This document shows positions 17,809 to 26,312 of a DNA stretch of 64,000 bases, piece after piece; within the stretch, counting starts at the first letter, position 1, and the number at the start of each line of letters is the position of its first letter. The stretch covers positions 62,001-126,000 of the forward strand of contig NZ_JBHULV010000028.1 of assembly GCF_042684645.1 (NCBI RefSeq), read 5' to 3'. The stretch comes from Pseudopedobacter alpinus. Its GTDB lineage: Bacteria; Bacteroidota; Bacteroidia; Sphingobacteriales; Sphingobacteriaceae. The notes under the pieces were generated by a model. The model did no database searches, had not been told where the DNA came from, and worked only from the letters and a program-made list of their open reading frames with translations. A program made the translations under genes and the position numbers.

Positions 17809-17841
17809 GAAAAAAGCCTCTCAATTTCTTGAGAGGCTTCC
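17809..17841 (-). terminator. Intrinsic terminator of tRNA-His
   Basis: AAGCCTCTCAA (17814-17824) pairs perfectly with TTGAGAGGCTT (17829-17839). On the minus strand the stem is followed by a run of Ts. It starts about ten bases after the tRNA 3' end. Confidence 0.85.
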
Positions 17842-17848
17842 AAACATT

Positions 17849-17926
17849 TGGGGCGGACGATGGGGCTCGAACCCACGACCCCCGGCACCACAAACCAGTG
17901 CTCTAACCAACTGAGCTACGACCGCC
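17849..17926 (-). tRNA. tRNA-His (GTG)
   Basis: The minus strand folds into a full cloverleaf. It has the extra G(-1) facing C73, as in histidine tRNAs, a D-arm GCTC/GAGC, an anticodon loop TTGTGGT with GTG, a T-arm GTGGG-TTCGAGC-CCCAT and an encoded CCA. Acceptor pair 5:68 is a U·U mismatch, and the anticodon stem has two G·U pairs. A perfect terminator follows. Confidence 0.95.
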
Positions 17927-18063
17927 ATTTGTTTTAGTGGAGTGCAAAAATAATTTAAAATTTATACTAATCAAACTTTTTAAAAAATTATTAGTGAAAT
18001 CACTCCTATTACATTGATTTAATGCGATATAATTTTTTATCTGCACATAAATTGTTAATTATT

Positions 18064-18071
18064 TATCTTCG
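18064..18071 (+). promoter_or_regulatory. Candidate -7 box of rnhA
   Basis: TATCTTCG (seven of eight to TAnnTTTG) ends three bases before the rnhA ATG, so the transcript would have little or no leader. Confidence 0.4.
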
Positions 18072-18074
18072 CAC

Positions 18075-18539
18075 ATGATTCAAATTTTTACAGATGGTGC
18101 TGCAAGTGGAAACCCAGGGCCGGGTGGTTATGGTGTTGTTCTAAAATCGGGAAAGCATTACAAAGAGCTTTCTGCAGGGTTTAGGCGAACCACCAATAAC
18201 CGCATGGAGTTAATGGCCGTTTGCGTTGGTTTAGAATCTATTAAAAGTTTAAACCAAGAAGTTACTGTGGTGTCAGACTCTAAATACGTGATAGATTCTG
18301 TTGAGAAAAAATGGGTTTTTGGTTGGGTTAAAAAAGGCTTTGCCGGAAAAAAGAATAAAGATCTTTGGTTGCGTTTCTTGCAATCGTATAAATTGCATCA
18401 GGTTAAATTTATATGGGTAAAAGGCCACGCCGGCCATCCAGAAAATGAAAGATGCGATGAACTTGCGGTCATCGCATCTAAAAGTAAGGATGTTGGTATT
18501 GATAGTGTTTTTGAAGTTGAAAATCAAAAACTTTTATAA
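18075..18539 (+). CDS. rnhA: Ribonuclease HI
   Basis: A 154-residue RNase HI of normal length. The four catalytic acids are in place: D7 in IFTDGAASGNPGPGG, E45 in NRMELMAV, D68 in VVSDSKYV and the aspartate in NERCDELA, with KGHAGHPEN before it. The enzyme cuts the RNA strand of RNA-DNA hybrids, removing R-loops and primers in the cytoplasm. It stands alone between tRNA-His and fbp. A long tetranucleotide array fills the space between its stop and the convergent fbp gene. The candidate promoter box ends only three bases before the start. Confidence 0.95.
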   Translation: MIQIFTDGAASGNPGPGGYGVVLKSGKHYKELSAGFRRTTNNRMELMAVCVGLESIKSLNQEVTVVSDSKYVIDSVEKKWVFGWVKKGFAGKKNKDLWLRFLQSYKLHQVKFIWVKGHAGHPENERCDELAVIASKSKDVGIDSVFEVENQKLL

Positions 18540-18549
18540 ATTAAAAACT

Positions 18550-18743
<194 letters not shown>

Positions 18744-18753
<10 letters not shown>

Positions 18754-19763
18754 TCCTTTGCAGAATACTCAGCCATAAACTCTTCGGCCTTCAAAACCAT
18801 TTCTGTTGAACCTATAAATATAGATTCTCTTTGATGTATTTCCGTAACTTCAATATCTAAAATACGCTCAAATCCGTTGCTGGCTCTTCCACCAGCTTGC
18901 TCTATTATAAAAGCTAAAGGATTACATTCATAAACTAATCTTAATTTTCCGTTTGGTGCGCTTGCAGTACTTGGGTAAATATAAACTCCACCTTTAATTA
19001 AGTTGCGGTGTAAATCTGCAACCATAGAACCAATATATCTTGATGTATAAGGCCTTGAAGTTGCAGCATCTTCTACTTGGCAATATTTAATATATTTTTT
19101 TACGCCTTCCGGAAAGTGAACGTAATTACCTTCGTTCATACTATAAATAGTACCTGTTTCTGGTATTTTAATATTAGGGTGCGATAAACAAAACTCGCCA
19201 ATAGATGGATCTAAAGTAAAACCATTTACACCACAACCTGTGGTATAAACCAACATGGTTGATGAACCATAAACAATATAACCAGCAGCAACTTGTTCAG
19301 TTCCCTTTTGTAAAATATCTTTAATATCTGCTTCCCCTTCTTTAGATATTCTTCTGAAAATAGAGAAAGTTGTACCTACAGCTACGTTAACATCAATATT
19401 TGAGGAACCATCTAAAGGATCAATAGCAACAACATATTTAGCGTTTTTAGAAACATCATTGTTTAATATAATAACCTCTTCATTTTCTTCAGAAACTACC
19501 AATGCACACTCGCCACCAGCACTTAAAGCAGAAATAAATTGTTCGTTAGCATAAACGTCTAATATTTTTTGAGTTTCACCTTGTACGTTTATAGAACCTA
19601 CATCACCAATAATATCTGCCAGTCCTGCTTTATTAATTTCTCTGTTTACAATTTTAGATGCAATACCTATATCTCTTAATAACCTAGAAAGTTCTCCCTT
19701 TGCGTAAGGAAAATCTGCTTGTTTTTGAATAATAAATTGACCTAATGTAATTACTTTTGCCAT
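18744..19763 (-). CDS. fbp: Class I fructose-1,6-bisphosphatase
   Basis: A 339-residue class I FBPase. It hydrolyses fructose 1,6-bisphosphate to fructose 6-phosphate in gluconeogenesis, using Mg2+, in the cytoplasm. Clear marks are VAIDPLDGSSNIDVN (metal site), GYIVYGSSTMLVYTTG, YIGSMVADLHRNLIKGG and KLRLVYECNPLAFIIEQAGGRAS around the substrate site. Length is normal. The final residues and the stop codon lie inside the adjacent CTAA microsatellite. The phosphoesterase gene lies just upstream and may share the transcript. Confidence 0.96.
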
Positions 19764-19784
19764 ATACTTAGTGTACTTTTTACG

Positions 19785-20279
19785 TTATCTATCTGCTAAT
19801 TCTATGGCGTCTAATGTATGGATTTTATTTTCAGAAATACAAAATCTAATTAAAGTTCTTTTTTTGTGCCAACCTTGTTTACCCGCTGCACCGGGATTAA
19901 TATGCAGGCATTCTATTTTTTTATCATAAATAACTTTTAAAATATGAGAATGACCAGAAATAAACAAACCGGGCGGCTTAGTGTAAATATCTGGCTTTAC
20001 GTTTGAAGAATATCTATTTGGATATCCTCCTATATGCGTCATCCAAACATCTAAATCTTCGCACTTAAATCTTAAATGTTCTGGATAAATTTCTCTGATA
20101 TCTTTAGCATCAATATTGCCGTAAACCCCTTTAAGTGGCTTAAAAGCCGCTAATTTATCTGCTAGCTCCAATGTTCCAAAATCGCCGGCATGCCAAATTT
20201 CGTCCCTATCATCAAAATACTTAAATACAGCATCATCTAAGTAACTATGTGTATCTGATATTAATCCAACTTTTATCAT
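19785..20279 (-). CDS. YfcE/MJ0936-type metallophosphoesterase
   Basis: A 164-residue small calcineurin-like phosphoesterase. The metal-binding series is complete: GLISDTHSYLD, WHAGDFG, YGNID, a histidine in MTHIGG and GHSHI with HINPGAAG after it. Relatives (YfcE, MJ0936) hydrolyse phosphodiesters such as bis-pNPP or cyclic nucleotides in vitro; the natural substrate is not predictable. Its start overlaps the stop of the upstream methyltransferase gene by one base, so the two are translationally coupled. Confidence 0.88.
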   Translation of the reverse strand: MIKVGLISDTHSYLDDAVFKYFDDRDEIWHAGDFGTLELADKLAAFKPLKGVYGNIDAKDIREIYPEHLRFKCEDLDVWMTHIGGYPNRYSSNVKPDIYTKPPGLFISGHSHILKVIYDKKIECLHINPGAAGKQGWHKKRTLIRFCISENKIHTLDAIELADR

Positions 20280-20992
20280 TAAAATATTTTAAAAAAGTCT
20301 TTTAAAAGTGTTTTGTATTGTAATGAATGAATCCCTTGAGATTCATAAATACAAAATTCCTGAAAATCTAATTGTTCTTTTTGTTGTTTAGAAAAACTGA
20401 TAATATGTCTAATATGAGCCTTATCGGGATAAGAATTTATTTTAATACAATTATTGGCATATAAACCATAATCTTGAGCAGTATTTTGTAGCATTAATGA
20501 AATATCTACAGGTAAAACCAACTCTAAATTGCCATTATCAGTTAAATGATTTTTTGCCGCCAATAATAGGTCTAGAAAAAATTGTTCATTTGTGTGTTTT
20601 GATATGTTTTTTGATGCTTTTGGCGATTGTAAAGCATTTAAAAAATAAGGCGGATTGGAAACTATTAAATTGTATTTGTTTAACGGGTTTAAATCAAAAA
20701 ACTCCTTAAAACTATGATGATGAGCTTTTAAACAAGAGTGAAATAACGAATTTTCAAAGTTTTTTTTAGATTTATCATAAGCTATGTAATCAACATCAAT
20801 AGCATCCACAAAAGCCTCACGATTTCTTTGAGCAATCATTAACGCAATTACTCCGGTACCTGTCCCAATGTCTAATATTCGCTTTGCAGCAGATACATTG
20901 CACATTGCCCCTAATAAAACACCGTCAGTATTTATTTTCATTGGACAACCTTCTTGGTCTATTACAAATTGTTTGAAATGAAAAATGGACAT
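20279..20992 (-). CDS. tRNA1(Val) adenine-N6 methyltransferase, TrmN6/YfiC type
   Basis: A 237-residue SAM-dependent methyltransferase. SAM-binding motif I is ILDIGTGTGVIALMIAQR, an acidic motif follows in VDAIDVDY, and the catalytic motif NPPY stands in IVSNPPYFLN. The start FHFKQFVIDQEGCPMKINTDGVLLGAM is characteristic of TrmN6 (YfiC), which methylates A37 of tRNA-Val in E. coli. I therefore prefer this to a generic N6-adenine methylase, but rRNA or protein-glutamine targets cannot be fully excluded. It is the first gene of a probable minus-strand set with the phosphoesterase and fbp, and diverges from lepA. Confidence 0.85.
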   Translation of the reverse strand: MSIFHFKQFVIDQEGCPMKINTDGVLLGAMCNVSAAKRILDIGTGTGVIALMIAQRNREAFVDAIDVDYIAYDKSKKNFENSLFHSCLKAHHHSFKEFFDLNPLNKYNLIVSNPPYFLNALQSPKASKNISKHTNEQFFLDLLLAAKNHLTDNGNLELVLPVDISLMLQNTAQDYGLYANNCIKINSYPDKAHIRHIISFSKQQKEQLDFQEFCIYESQGIHSLQYKTLLKDFFKIF

Positions 20993-21049
20993 GCCGCAAA
21001 TTTAGAGATTTATTAAATAGAACGGAATTTGAATAAAAGACTATTTTAA

Positions 21050-21140
21050 AGTAGCGTCTGCAAAAAGGATAGCAGCGGCAGCTCCCATACCGATTTATCG
21101 GTATTTTTGGGACTACAGCGGATAGCTTGTGCCCTTTTCG
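21050..21140. repeat. Intergenic palindromic sequence between trmN6-like gene and lepA
   Basis: The spacer contains CTGCAAAAAGGATAGCAGCGGC and the hairpin ATACCGAT-TT-ATCGGTAT (21087-21104), which is framed by CCC and GGG. Related strings (GCAAAAAAGGAT next to a GCGGC-like motif) occur near 41207-41250 and 61218-61295, so this looks like a member of an interspersed non-coding family. Confidence 0.4.
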
Positions 21141-21203
21141 GGGTTTGCCCAAATTAAACCAATAGCTTTACAAAATTGTTAATTAAAATTCTGCTTAAAA
21201 ATC

Positions 21204-21211
21204 TATCTTTG
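21204..21211 (+). promoter_or_regulatory. -7 promoter box of lepA
   Basis: TATCTTTG is an exact match to TAnnTTTG and ends eight bases before the lepA ATG, so the leader would be a few bases at most. Confidence 0.55.
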
Positions 21212-21219
21212 CGTTTCAA

Positions 21220-23004
21220 ATGAAGCATATACGTAATTTTTGCATTATTGCACACATCGATCATGGTAAGAGTACTCTTGCAGATCGCTTATTAGAATTC
21301 ACTTCTACAGTTACCCAACGCGAGTCTCAAGCTCAATTGTTGGATAATATGGATTTAGAACGCGAGCGTGGTATCACTATAAAAAGTCATGCCATACAAA
21401 TGAACTATATCCATGAGGGTCAGGAGTACATTTTAAACTTGATTGACACTCCAGGTCACGTAGATTTTTCTTACGAAGTTTCGCGTTCTATTGCAGCCTG
21501 CGAAGGTGCGTTATTGATTGTTGATGCTTCACAAGGTATTCAAGCGCAAACTATTTCTAACTTATATTTAGCTTTAGAACAAGATTTACATATTATACCA
21601 ATTTTAAACAAAATGGATTTACCTGGGGCGATGCCAGAAGAGGTAAAAGACCAAATTGTTGACTTGATTGGTGGCGAACGTTCTGATATTATTCCTGCAT
21701 CTGGTAAAACCGGATTAGGAATTCAAGATATTTTAACAGCAGTAATTAATAGAGTACCTCCACCAGTTGGTGATCCGGAGGCTCCTTTACAAGCTTTAAT
21801 TTTCGATTCTGTTTTTAACTCTTTCCGCGGAATTATAGCCTATTTTAAAGTAGTAAATGGCGAAATTAGAAAGAACGACAGAGTAAAATTTGTTGCTACT
21901 GGCAAAGAATACATTGCAGATGAGGTTGGTATTTTAAAATTAAACCCTACACCAAAAGATGTTGTAAAAACTGGTGATGTAGGTTATATTATATCTGGTA
22001 TTAAAGAAGCTCGTGAGGTAAAAGTTGGAGATACAATTGTATTAAGAGACAGACCCGCTTTGGGAATTCAAGGTTTTGAAGAGGTTAAACCGATGGTTTT
22101 TGCAGGAATTTACCCTGTAGATACTGATGAGTTTGAAGAATTACGTGAGGCAATGCACAAATTGCAACTTAACGATGCTTCTTTGGTTTTTGAGCCAGAA
22201 TCTTCTGCGGCATTGGGTTTCGGTTTCCGTTGTGGATTTTTAGGAATGCTACACATGGAAATTATTCAAGAACGTTTAGAGCGTGAATTCGATATGACGG
22301 TTATTACGACTGTTCCTAACGTATCTTACGTTGCACATACTACTAAAGGCGATCCTTTTATAATTAACAACCCTTCAGAATTACCTGATCCTTCTAAATT
22401 AGAATTTGTTGAAGAACCTTTTATCAAGGCCAATATCATTACCAAAGCCGAGTTTGTTGGTCCGGTGATGTCTTTGTGTATCCAAAAAAGAGGGATGATT
22501 ATGAACCAGCACTATTTAACTGCTGATAGGGTTGAATTGGTATTTGAAATGCCAATGGGCGAAATTGTATTTGATTTTTACGATAGATTAAAAACCATAT
22601 CTAAAGGATATGCATCTTTTGATTATCACCAGATAGGTTATAAACAATCAGACTTGGTAAAATTAGATATTATGCTTAACGGCGAACATGTTGATGCTCT
22701 ATCGTCTTTAATTCACAGAAGTAATTCTTACGATTTTGGTAAGCGTATTTGTGAAAAACTAAGGGAATTAATACCTCGCCAACAGTTTGATATTGCGATA
22801 CAGGCTTCTATTGGGGCTAAAATTATTGCCCGCGAAAACGTAAAGGCTATGCGTAAAGATGTAACTGCTAAATGTTATGGTGGTGATATTTCGCGTAAAC
22901 GTAAATTGTTAGAAAAACAGAAAAAAGGTAAAAAACGCATGCGCCAAGTGGGTAACGTAGAGATTCCACAATCAGCGTTTATGGCAGTTTTAAAGCTGGA
23001 CTAA
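21220..23004 (+). CDS. lepA: Elongation factor 4 (back-translocating GTPase)
   Basis: A 594-residue LepA/EF4 of standard length. GTPase motifs are AHIDHGKSTL (G1), RGITI (G2), DTPGHVDF (G3), NKMD (G4) and SGKTG (G5). Domain II and the EF-G-like domains follow, with GFRCGFLGMLHMEI, and the LepA-specific C-terminal domain ends in ISRKRKLLEKQKKGKKRM. The protein acts on stalled or mistranslocated ribosomes and in ribosome assembly. It stands alone behind its own promoter and is followed by an inverted repeat rather than a T-rich terminator. Confidence 0.98.
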   Translation: MKHIRNFCIIAHIDHGKSTLADRLLEFTSTVTQRESQAQLLDNMDLERERGITIKSHAIQMNYIHEGQEYILNLIDTPGHVDFSYEVSRSIAACEGALLIVDASQGIQAQTISNLYLALEQDLHIIPILNKMDLPGAMPEEVKDQIVDLIGGERSDIIPASGKTGLGIQDILTAVINRVPPPVGDPEAPLQALIFDSVFNSFRGIIAYFKVVNGEIRKNDRVKFVATGKEYIADEVGILKLNPTPKDVVKTGDVGYIISGIKEAREVKVGDTIVLRDRPALGIQGFEEVKPMVFAGIYPVDTDEFEELREAMHKLQLNDASLVFEPESSAALGFGFRCGFLGMLHMEIIQERLEREFDMTVITTVPNVSYVAHTTKGDPFIINNPSELPDPSKLEFVEEPFIKANIITKAEFVGPVMSLCIQKRGMIMNQHYLTADRVELVFEMPMGEIVFDFYDRLKTISKGYASFDYHQIGYKQSDLVKLDIMLNGEHVDALSSLIHRSNSYDFGKRICEKLRELIPRQQFDIAIQASIGAKIIARENVKAMRKDVTAKCYGGDISRKRKLLEKQKKGKKRMRQVGNVEIPQSAFMAVLKLD

Positions 23005-23021
23005 AATTAGTAGCAAAATTC

Positions 23022-23126
23022 GAGTATCAAGTAGCAAGACTGCAAGCGATTTATCTACTTGATACTCTTATTATTCTAACATCCAACAATTAATAACGGA
23101 ATAAGAGCAGCTGGGTACTTGATACT
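23022..23126. repeat. GTATCAAGTA-type inverted repeats after lepA
   Basis: GAGTATCAAGTAG (23022-23034) is mirrored exactly by CTACTTGATACTC (23055-23067), and TACTTGATACT recurs at 23116-23126. The same word occurs after aroA (59498-59513 and 59611-59619). It may act as a factor-dependent terminator or be an interspersed repeat. Confidence 0.6.
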
Positions 23127-23172
23127 AAATACTTCTAACCTCAGAAAACAAATCATACGTATTAAATATTCT

Positions 23173-23200
23173 TTGTTCACGTAATATTTTTATATCTTTG
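23173..23200 (+). promoter_or_regulatory. Promoter of the VapBC-like pair
   Basis: TTG at 23173-23175 and TATCTTTG at 23193-23200, 17 bases apart, resemble the Bacteroidota -33/-7 pair. An in-frame start at 23198 would lie inside the -7 box, which favours the start at 23225. Confidence 0.5.
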
Positions 23201-23224
23201 GATATCAAAATTAAATTATTTGCT

Positions 23225-23482
23225 ATGGATACTAAATTAACACTCTCTTTTGATGAAGATATCATTAACAAGGCTAAAAAATATGCAGAGCGTAACAACA
23301 TTAGCTTATCGCGTATGATAGAGCATTTGTTAACTAAAGTTGTAGAAAAACCTTACCAATCTTTAGAAGATTTCCCAATTTCTGATTGGGTAAGCATGGT
23401 TGCCGAAGGTGATGCCATTTATCAAACTAAAAAATCTAAAAAAACATCACAAAAAGATGAATTCTTTGCATCAAAAAAATGA
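23225..23482 (+). CDS. DUF6364-like ribbon-helix-helix antitoxin candidate
   Basis: An 85-residue protein that begins TKLTLSFDEDIINKAKKYAERNNISLSRMIEHLL, the pattern of ribbon-helix-helix DNA-binding antitoxins of the DUF6364 kind. Its charged C-terminal tail (KKSKKTSQKDEFFASKK) would wrap the toxin. The ATG at 23225 is preferred, because the upstream in-frame start lies within the promoter. The stop overlaps the start of the PIN gene (ATGA), typical of toxin-antitoxin pairs, where the antitoxin comes first. In such pairs the antitoxin neutralises the toxin and represses the operon; both roles here are inferred. Confidence 0.75.
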   Translation: MDTKLTLSFDEDIINKAKKYAERNNISLSRMIEHLLTKVVEKPYQSLEDFPISDWVSMVAEGDAIYQTKKSKKTSQKDEFFASKK

Positions 23483-23898
23483 AAGTTTTTTTAGATGCAA
23501 ATGTTCTGGTAGCTGTTCTAAATAAAGAATATCCTGTTTTTTCTTACGCAGCCCGCATTTTAAGTTTGGCTGATCATCCTAAATTTACTTTATACACTTC
23601 TCCGGTTTGTTTAGCGATAGCCTACTATTTTGCCGAGAAAAAAACATCATCGAAAGTCGCAAAAACTAAAATTAGCTTGCTTTTAGAGCACATTCAAATT
23701 GCTGACAATGACAGGTTAGGAGTTACAAAAACCTTAGAAAATAAAAAAATATTAGATTTTGAGGATGGCTTAGAGTATTATGCAGCTTTAGAAAACAATT
23801 GCGAATGTATAGTAACAGAAAACTTAAAAGACTTCCATTTTTCGGAAATGGAAGTACTTAATTGCGAAGATTTTGCTGTGAAATATTTTGTAAAATAA
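23479..23898 (+). CDS. PIN-domain toxin candidate (VapC-like)
   Basis: A 139-residue PIN-domain protein. Acidic residues expected for the metal site are D6 in VFLDANVLVAVL, the aspartates in LDFEDGLEYYAA and the final TENLKDF. PIN toxins are endoribonucleases that cut tRNA or rRNA. The gene overlaps the putative antitoxin by four bases and has no other partner nearby. The C-terminal motif differs slightly from the common TRNxxDF, so activity is not assured, but the family call is good. Confidence 0.8.
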   Translation: MKVFLDANVLVAVLNKEYPVFSYAARILSLADHPKFTLYTSPVCLAIAYYFAEKKTSSKVAKTKISLLLEHIQIADNDRLGVTKTLENKKILDFEDGLEYYAALENNCECIVTENLKDFHFSEMEVLNCEDFAVKYFVK

Positions 23899-23931
23899 TC
23901 TTAATTCAGTTTAAGCATCTTTAAAAAATTT

Positions 23932-23939
23932 TAGCTTTG
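23932..23939 (+). promoter_or_regulatory. -7 promoter box of folD
   Basis: TAGCTTTG matches TAnnTTTG exactly and lies 34 bases before the folD start. Confidence 0.5.
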
Positions 23940-23973
23940 CATTCACATTAATATCAATCAAAACTTATATAAA

Positions 23974-24855
23974 ATGATATTGTTAGACGGAAAACTCGTT
24001 TCGGAAGAATTAAAAAAGCAAATTGCTATTGAAGCGGCAGAAATGCTAGAAAAAACTGGTCGTAAACCTCACTTGGTTGCCGTTTTAGTAGGGAATGATG
24101 GCGGTAGCGAAACCTATGTTGCTAGTAAAATGCGTAACTGTGAGAAAGTTGGGTTTAAATCATCTTTATTAAGATACGATGAAACAGTTACCGAAGCTGA
24201 GTTACTAAATAAAATAGAAGAGCTAAACAAAGACAATTCAATAGATGGATTTATAGTTCAGTTGCCTTTACCAAAGCATATAGATCCTGATAAAGTTACT
24301 GAAGCCATTGACTATAAAAAAGATGTAGATGGTTTCCACCCTATTAACTTAGGGCGCATGCAAAGAAATTTACCTTGTTTTTTACCTGCTACTCCTTTTG
24401 GTATTATGTTGATGCTGGAGTTTTATGGTATTAAGACCGCGGGTAAAAATTGTGTAGTTATTGGAAGAAGTAACATTGTAGGTAGCCCAATGAGTGTTTT
24501 AATGGCCCGTAATGCAAATCCTGGAAATGCAACAGTTACACTTACACATAGCAAAACTCAAAATTTAAAAGAGCTTACACTTAAAGCGGATATTGTGATT
24601 GTAGCTATTGGCAAAAAGAATTACTTAACTGCTGATATGGTAAAAGATGGTGCTGTGGTGATTGATGTAGGCATGAACCGTGAAACATCTGATGTAACAA
24701 AATCTGGCTACAAGCTTTTTGGTGATGTTGATTTTGATAACGTAGCTCCAAAATGTTCGTACATCACTCCTGTACCAGGCGGCGTTGGATTAATGACGAT
24801 TGTAAGCTTGTTAAGAAATACTTTGTCAGCAGCGAAGAAAGAGTTTTACAATTAA
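23974..24855 (+). CDS. folD: Methylenetetrahydrofolate dehydrogenase/cyclohydrolase
   Basis: A 293-residue bifunctional FolD. It converts 5,10-methylene-THF to 10-formyl-THF via methenyl-THF in the cytoplasm. Typical strings are VGNDGGSETYVASKMRNCEKVG (catalytic Tyr and Lys), DGFIVQLPLPKHID, DVDGFHPINLGRM, the nucleotide-binding GRSNIVGSPMSVLM and ITPVPGGVGLMTI near the end. Length is normal. It has its own promoter and may continue into the next small genes. Confidence 0.97.
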   Translation: MILLDGKLVSEELKKQIAIEAAEMLEKTGRKPHLVAVLVGNDGGSETYVASKMRNCEKVGFKSSLLRYDETVTEAELLNKIEELNKDNSIDGFIVQLPLPKHIDPDKVTEAIDYKKDVDGFHPINLGRMQRNLPCFLPATPFGIMLMLEFYGIKTAGKNCVVIGRSNIVGSPMSVLMARNANPGNATVTLTHSKTQNLKELTLKADIVIVAIGKKNYLTADMVKDGAVVIDVGMNRETSDVTKSGYKLFGDVDFDNVAPKCSYITPVPGGVGLMTIVSLLRNTLSAAKKEFYN

Positions 24856-24881
24856 AAAGCTGAAAGGCTAAAGGCAACGAA

Positions 24882-25388
24882 ATGAATACATCTAAATCAA
24901 ATAATTTGACCAACAACGATATTTTACGCCGCTTACGCTATACTTTTGAACTGAGTGATGACCAAATGATTAAAGTTTTTGCATTAGCGGATAAGGAAGT
25001 AACGCGGGCAGAAATTAGCGAATGGTTAAAAAAAGACGATGCACCTGATTATAAACCTATTTACGACATTGATTTAGCTATATTTTTAACAGGATTTATC
25101 AATTTAAAAAGAGGTAAGAAAGAAGGTGAACAACCTAAGCCAGAAAAAAAATTAAACAATAATATCATTTTTAGAAAATTAAAAATTGCTTTAGCTTTTA
25201 AAGATGATGACATTATTGAAGTTTTACAGTTAGTCGATTTTAAAATTGGTAAAACAGAATTAAGCGCATTTTTCAGAAATCCTACTCAAAACCAATATCG
25301 CCCTTGTAAAGATCAAATACTGCGTAACTTTATTCACGGCATACAAGTTAAATTTAGAAACGATGCATCAGAAGATCTAAACGAGTAA
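24882..25388 (+). CDS. DUF1456 (YehS-like) protein
   Basis: A 168-residue cytoplasmic protein built from two related halves of about 65 residues (NNDILRRLRYTFELSDDQMI and NNNIIFRKLKIALAFKDDDI). Each half continues with a helix bundle in which an acidic turn and the word F(I/L)xG or FxRNP recur. This duplicated layout is the DUF1456 family (E. coli YehS). The biochemical role is unknown. It starts 26 bases after folD and could be co-transcribed. The spacing of five bases to the VOC gene also suggests an operon. Confidence 0.8.
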   Translation: MNTSKSNNLTNNDILRRLRYTFELSDDQMIKVFALADKEVTRAEISEWLKKDDAPDYKPIYDIDLAIFLTGFINLKRGKKEGEQPKPEKKLNNNIIFRKLKIALAFKDDDIIEVLQLVDFKIGKTELSAFFRNPTQNQYRPCKDQILRNFIHGIQVKFRNDASEDLNE

Positions 25389-25392
25389 AAAT

Positions 25393-25758
25393 ATGATTCC
25401 TTTTAAAAGAACAGACCACATTTTAATAAATGTCCCAATAGGTAAACTAGCCGAAGCTGGAGCTTTTTACGAAAAAGTTTTAGAACTTCCTATAATTTCA
25501 GGAGATAGGCCATTTAATGCTTTATGGTTTAAAATTGCTGATATAGAACTTCACATCATGGAAGAACAACAAGGTTTAAGTTCACAAAGGCATCCCGCAT
25601 TTGAGGTAAGTGACTTAAAAATTGCAGAAGACTTTTTAAAATCTAAAGGAATTGAAATTAGTTACTCTACCGTAATTGAAGGCAGAGAACGTTTGTTTTT
25701 TAAAGATCCCTATCAAAATAGATTCGAACTATTGACTTATATATATAAAAATCACTAG
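25393..25758 (+). CDS. VOC-superfamily (glyoxalase/bleomycin resistance-like) protein
   Basis: A 121-residue single VOC domain with two beta-alpha-beta-beta-beta units. The strings RTDHILINVP, FYEKVLELPIISGDRP, ELHIM and FKDPYQNRFELLTY hold the usual metal-binding positions (His near the start, His in the middle, Glu near the end). Members are glyoxalases, dioxygenases or drug-binding proteins, so the substrate cannot be named. The gene follows the DUF1456 gene at five bases, probably in one transcript. Confidence 0.82.
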   Translation: MIPFKRTDHILINVPIGKLAEAGAFYEKVLELPIISGDRPFNALWFKIADIELHIMEEQQGLSSQRHPAFEVSDLKIAEDFLKSKGIEISYSTVIEGRERLFFKDPYQNRFELLTYIYKNH

Positions 25759-25789
25759 TTCTATTAAAATTTAATCTACTTACCTTATT

Positions 25790-26233
25790 ATGAAAAAAAC
25801 TTTACTCACTGTGGCGTTCTTAATGTTTACAATATTTTCTTTATTTGCTCAAACATCAGCATCAAAAACAGAAAAAATCAAAACTTTTTTAGAAATTTCT
25901 GGATCTTCCAAAATGGGCATGCAAGCCATTAATCAAATTATTACTGCTTTTAAAACTCAACAGCCAAATATGAGTAATCATTTTTGGGATGATTTTCTAA
26001 AAGAAGTGAATGCTGATGATTTAACAAACCTGGTAATTCCTATTTACGACAAATATTATACGGAGAAAGATTTGGACGGCTTAATCGCATTTTATCAAAC
26101 TGATTTAGGAAAAAGAGTTTTAGAAAAAACACCTCTAATTATGCAAGAATCTATGCAAGTAGGACAAGTTTGGGGGAAGGCAATGGGTGAAAAAGTAATA
26201 AAAAAGATTCAAGAAAATAAAGCCAAAAACTAA
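25790..26233 (+). CDS. Secreted DUF2059-domain protein
   Basis: A 147-residue protein with a signal peptide ending near SLFAQ (about 1-21). A helical domain follows that contains FLEISGSSKMGMQAINQIITAF and YTEKDLDGLIAFYQTDLGKRVLEKTP, the signature of DUF2059. It is therefore periplasmic. The family role is unknown. A strong bidirectional terminator follows, which separates it from the convergent transglycosylase gene. Confidence 0.85.
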   Translation: MKKTLLTVAFLMFTIFSLFAQTSASKTEKIKTFLEISGSSKMGMQAINQIITAFKTQQPNMSNHFWDDFLKEVNADDLTNLVIPIYDKYYTEKDLDGLIAFYQTDLGKRVLEKTPLIMQESMQVGQVWGKAMGEKVIKKIQENKAKN

Positions 26234-26272
26234 AGTTTTACTCCTGTTATCTTCTTAAAATAAATTAATAAA

Positions 26273-26306
26273 AAAACGAGCCAGAAATTAATTTCCGGCT
26301 CGTTTT
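26273..26306. terminator. Bidirectional intrinsic terminator
   Basis: AAAACGAGCC (26273-26282) pairs with GGCTCGTTTT (26297-26306), with further pairing inside the loop. A and T runs on both sides allow it to serve the DUF2059 gene and the convergent transglycosylase gene. Confidence 0.85.
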
Positions 26307-26312
26307 CAATTA

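Noticed and set aside
17852..17926. tRNA on the plus strand
   Set aside because: Only the minus strand gives a cloverleaf with a sensible anticodon loop, G(-1) and CCA end.
23198..23224. Upstream start for the antitoxin candidate
   Set aside because: It lies within the likely -7 box TATCTTTG, so the transcript would not contain it.
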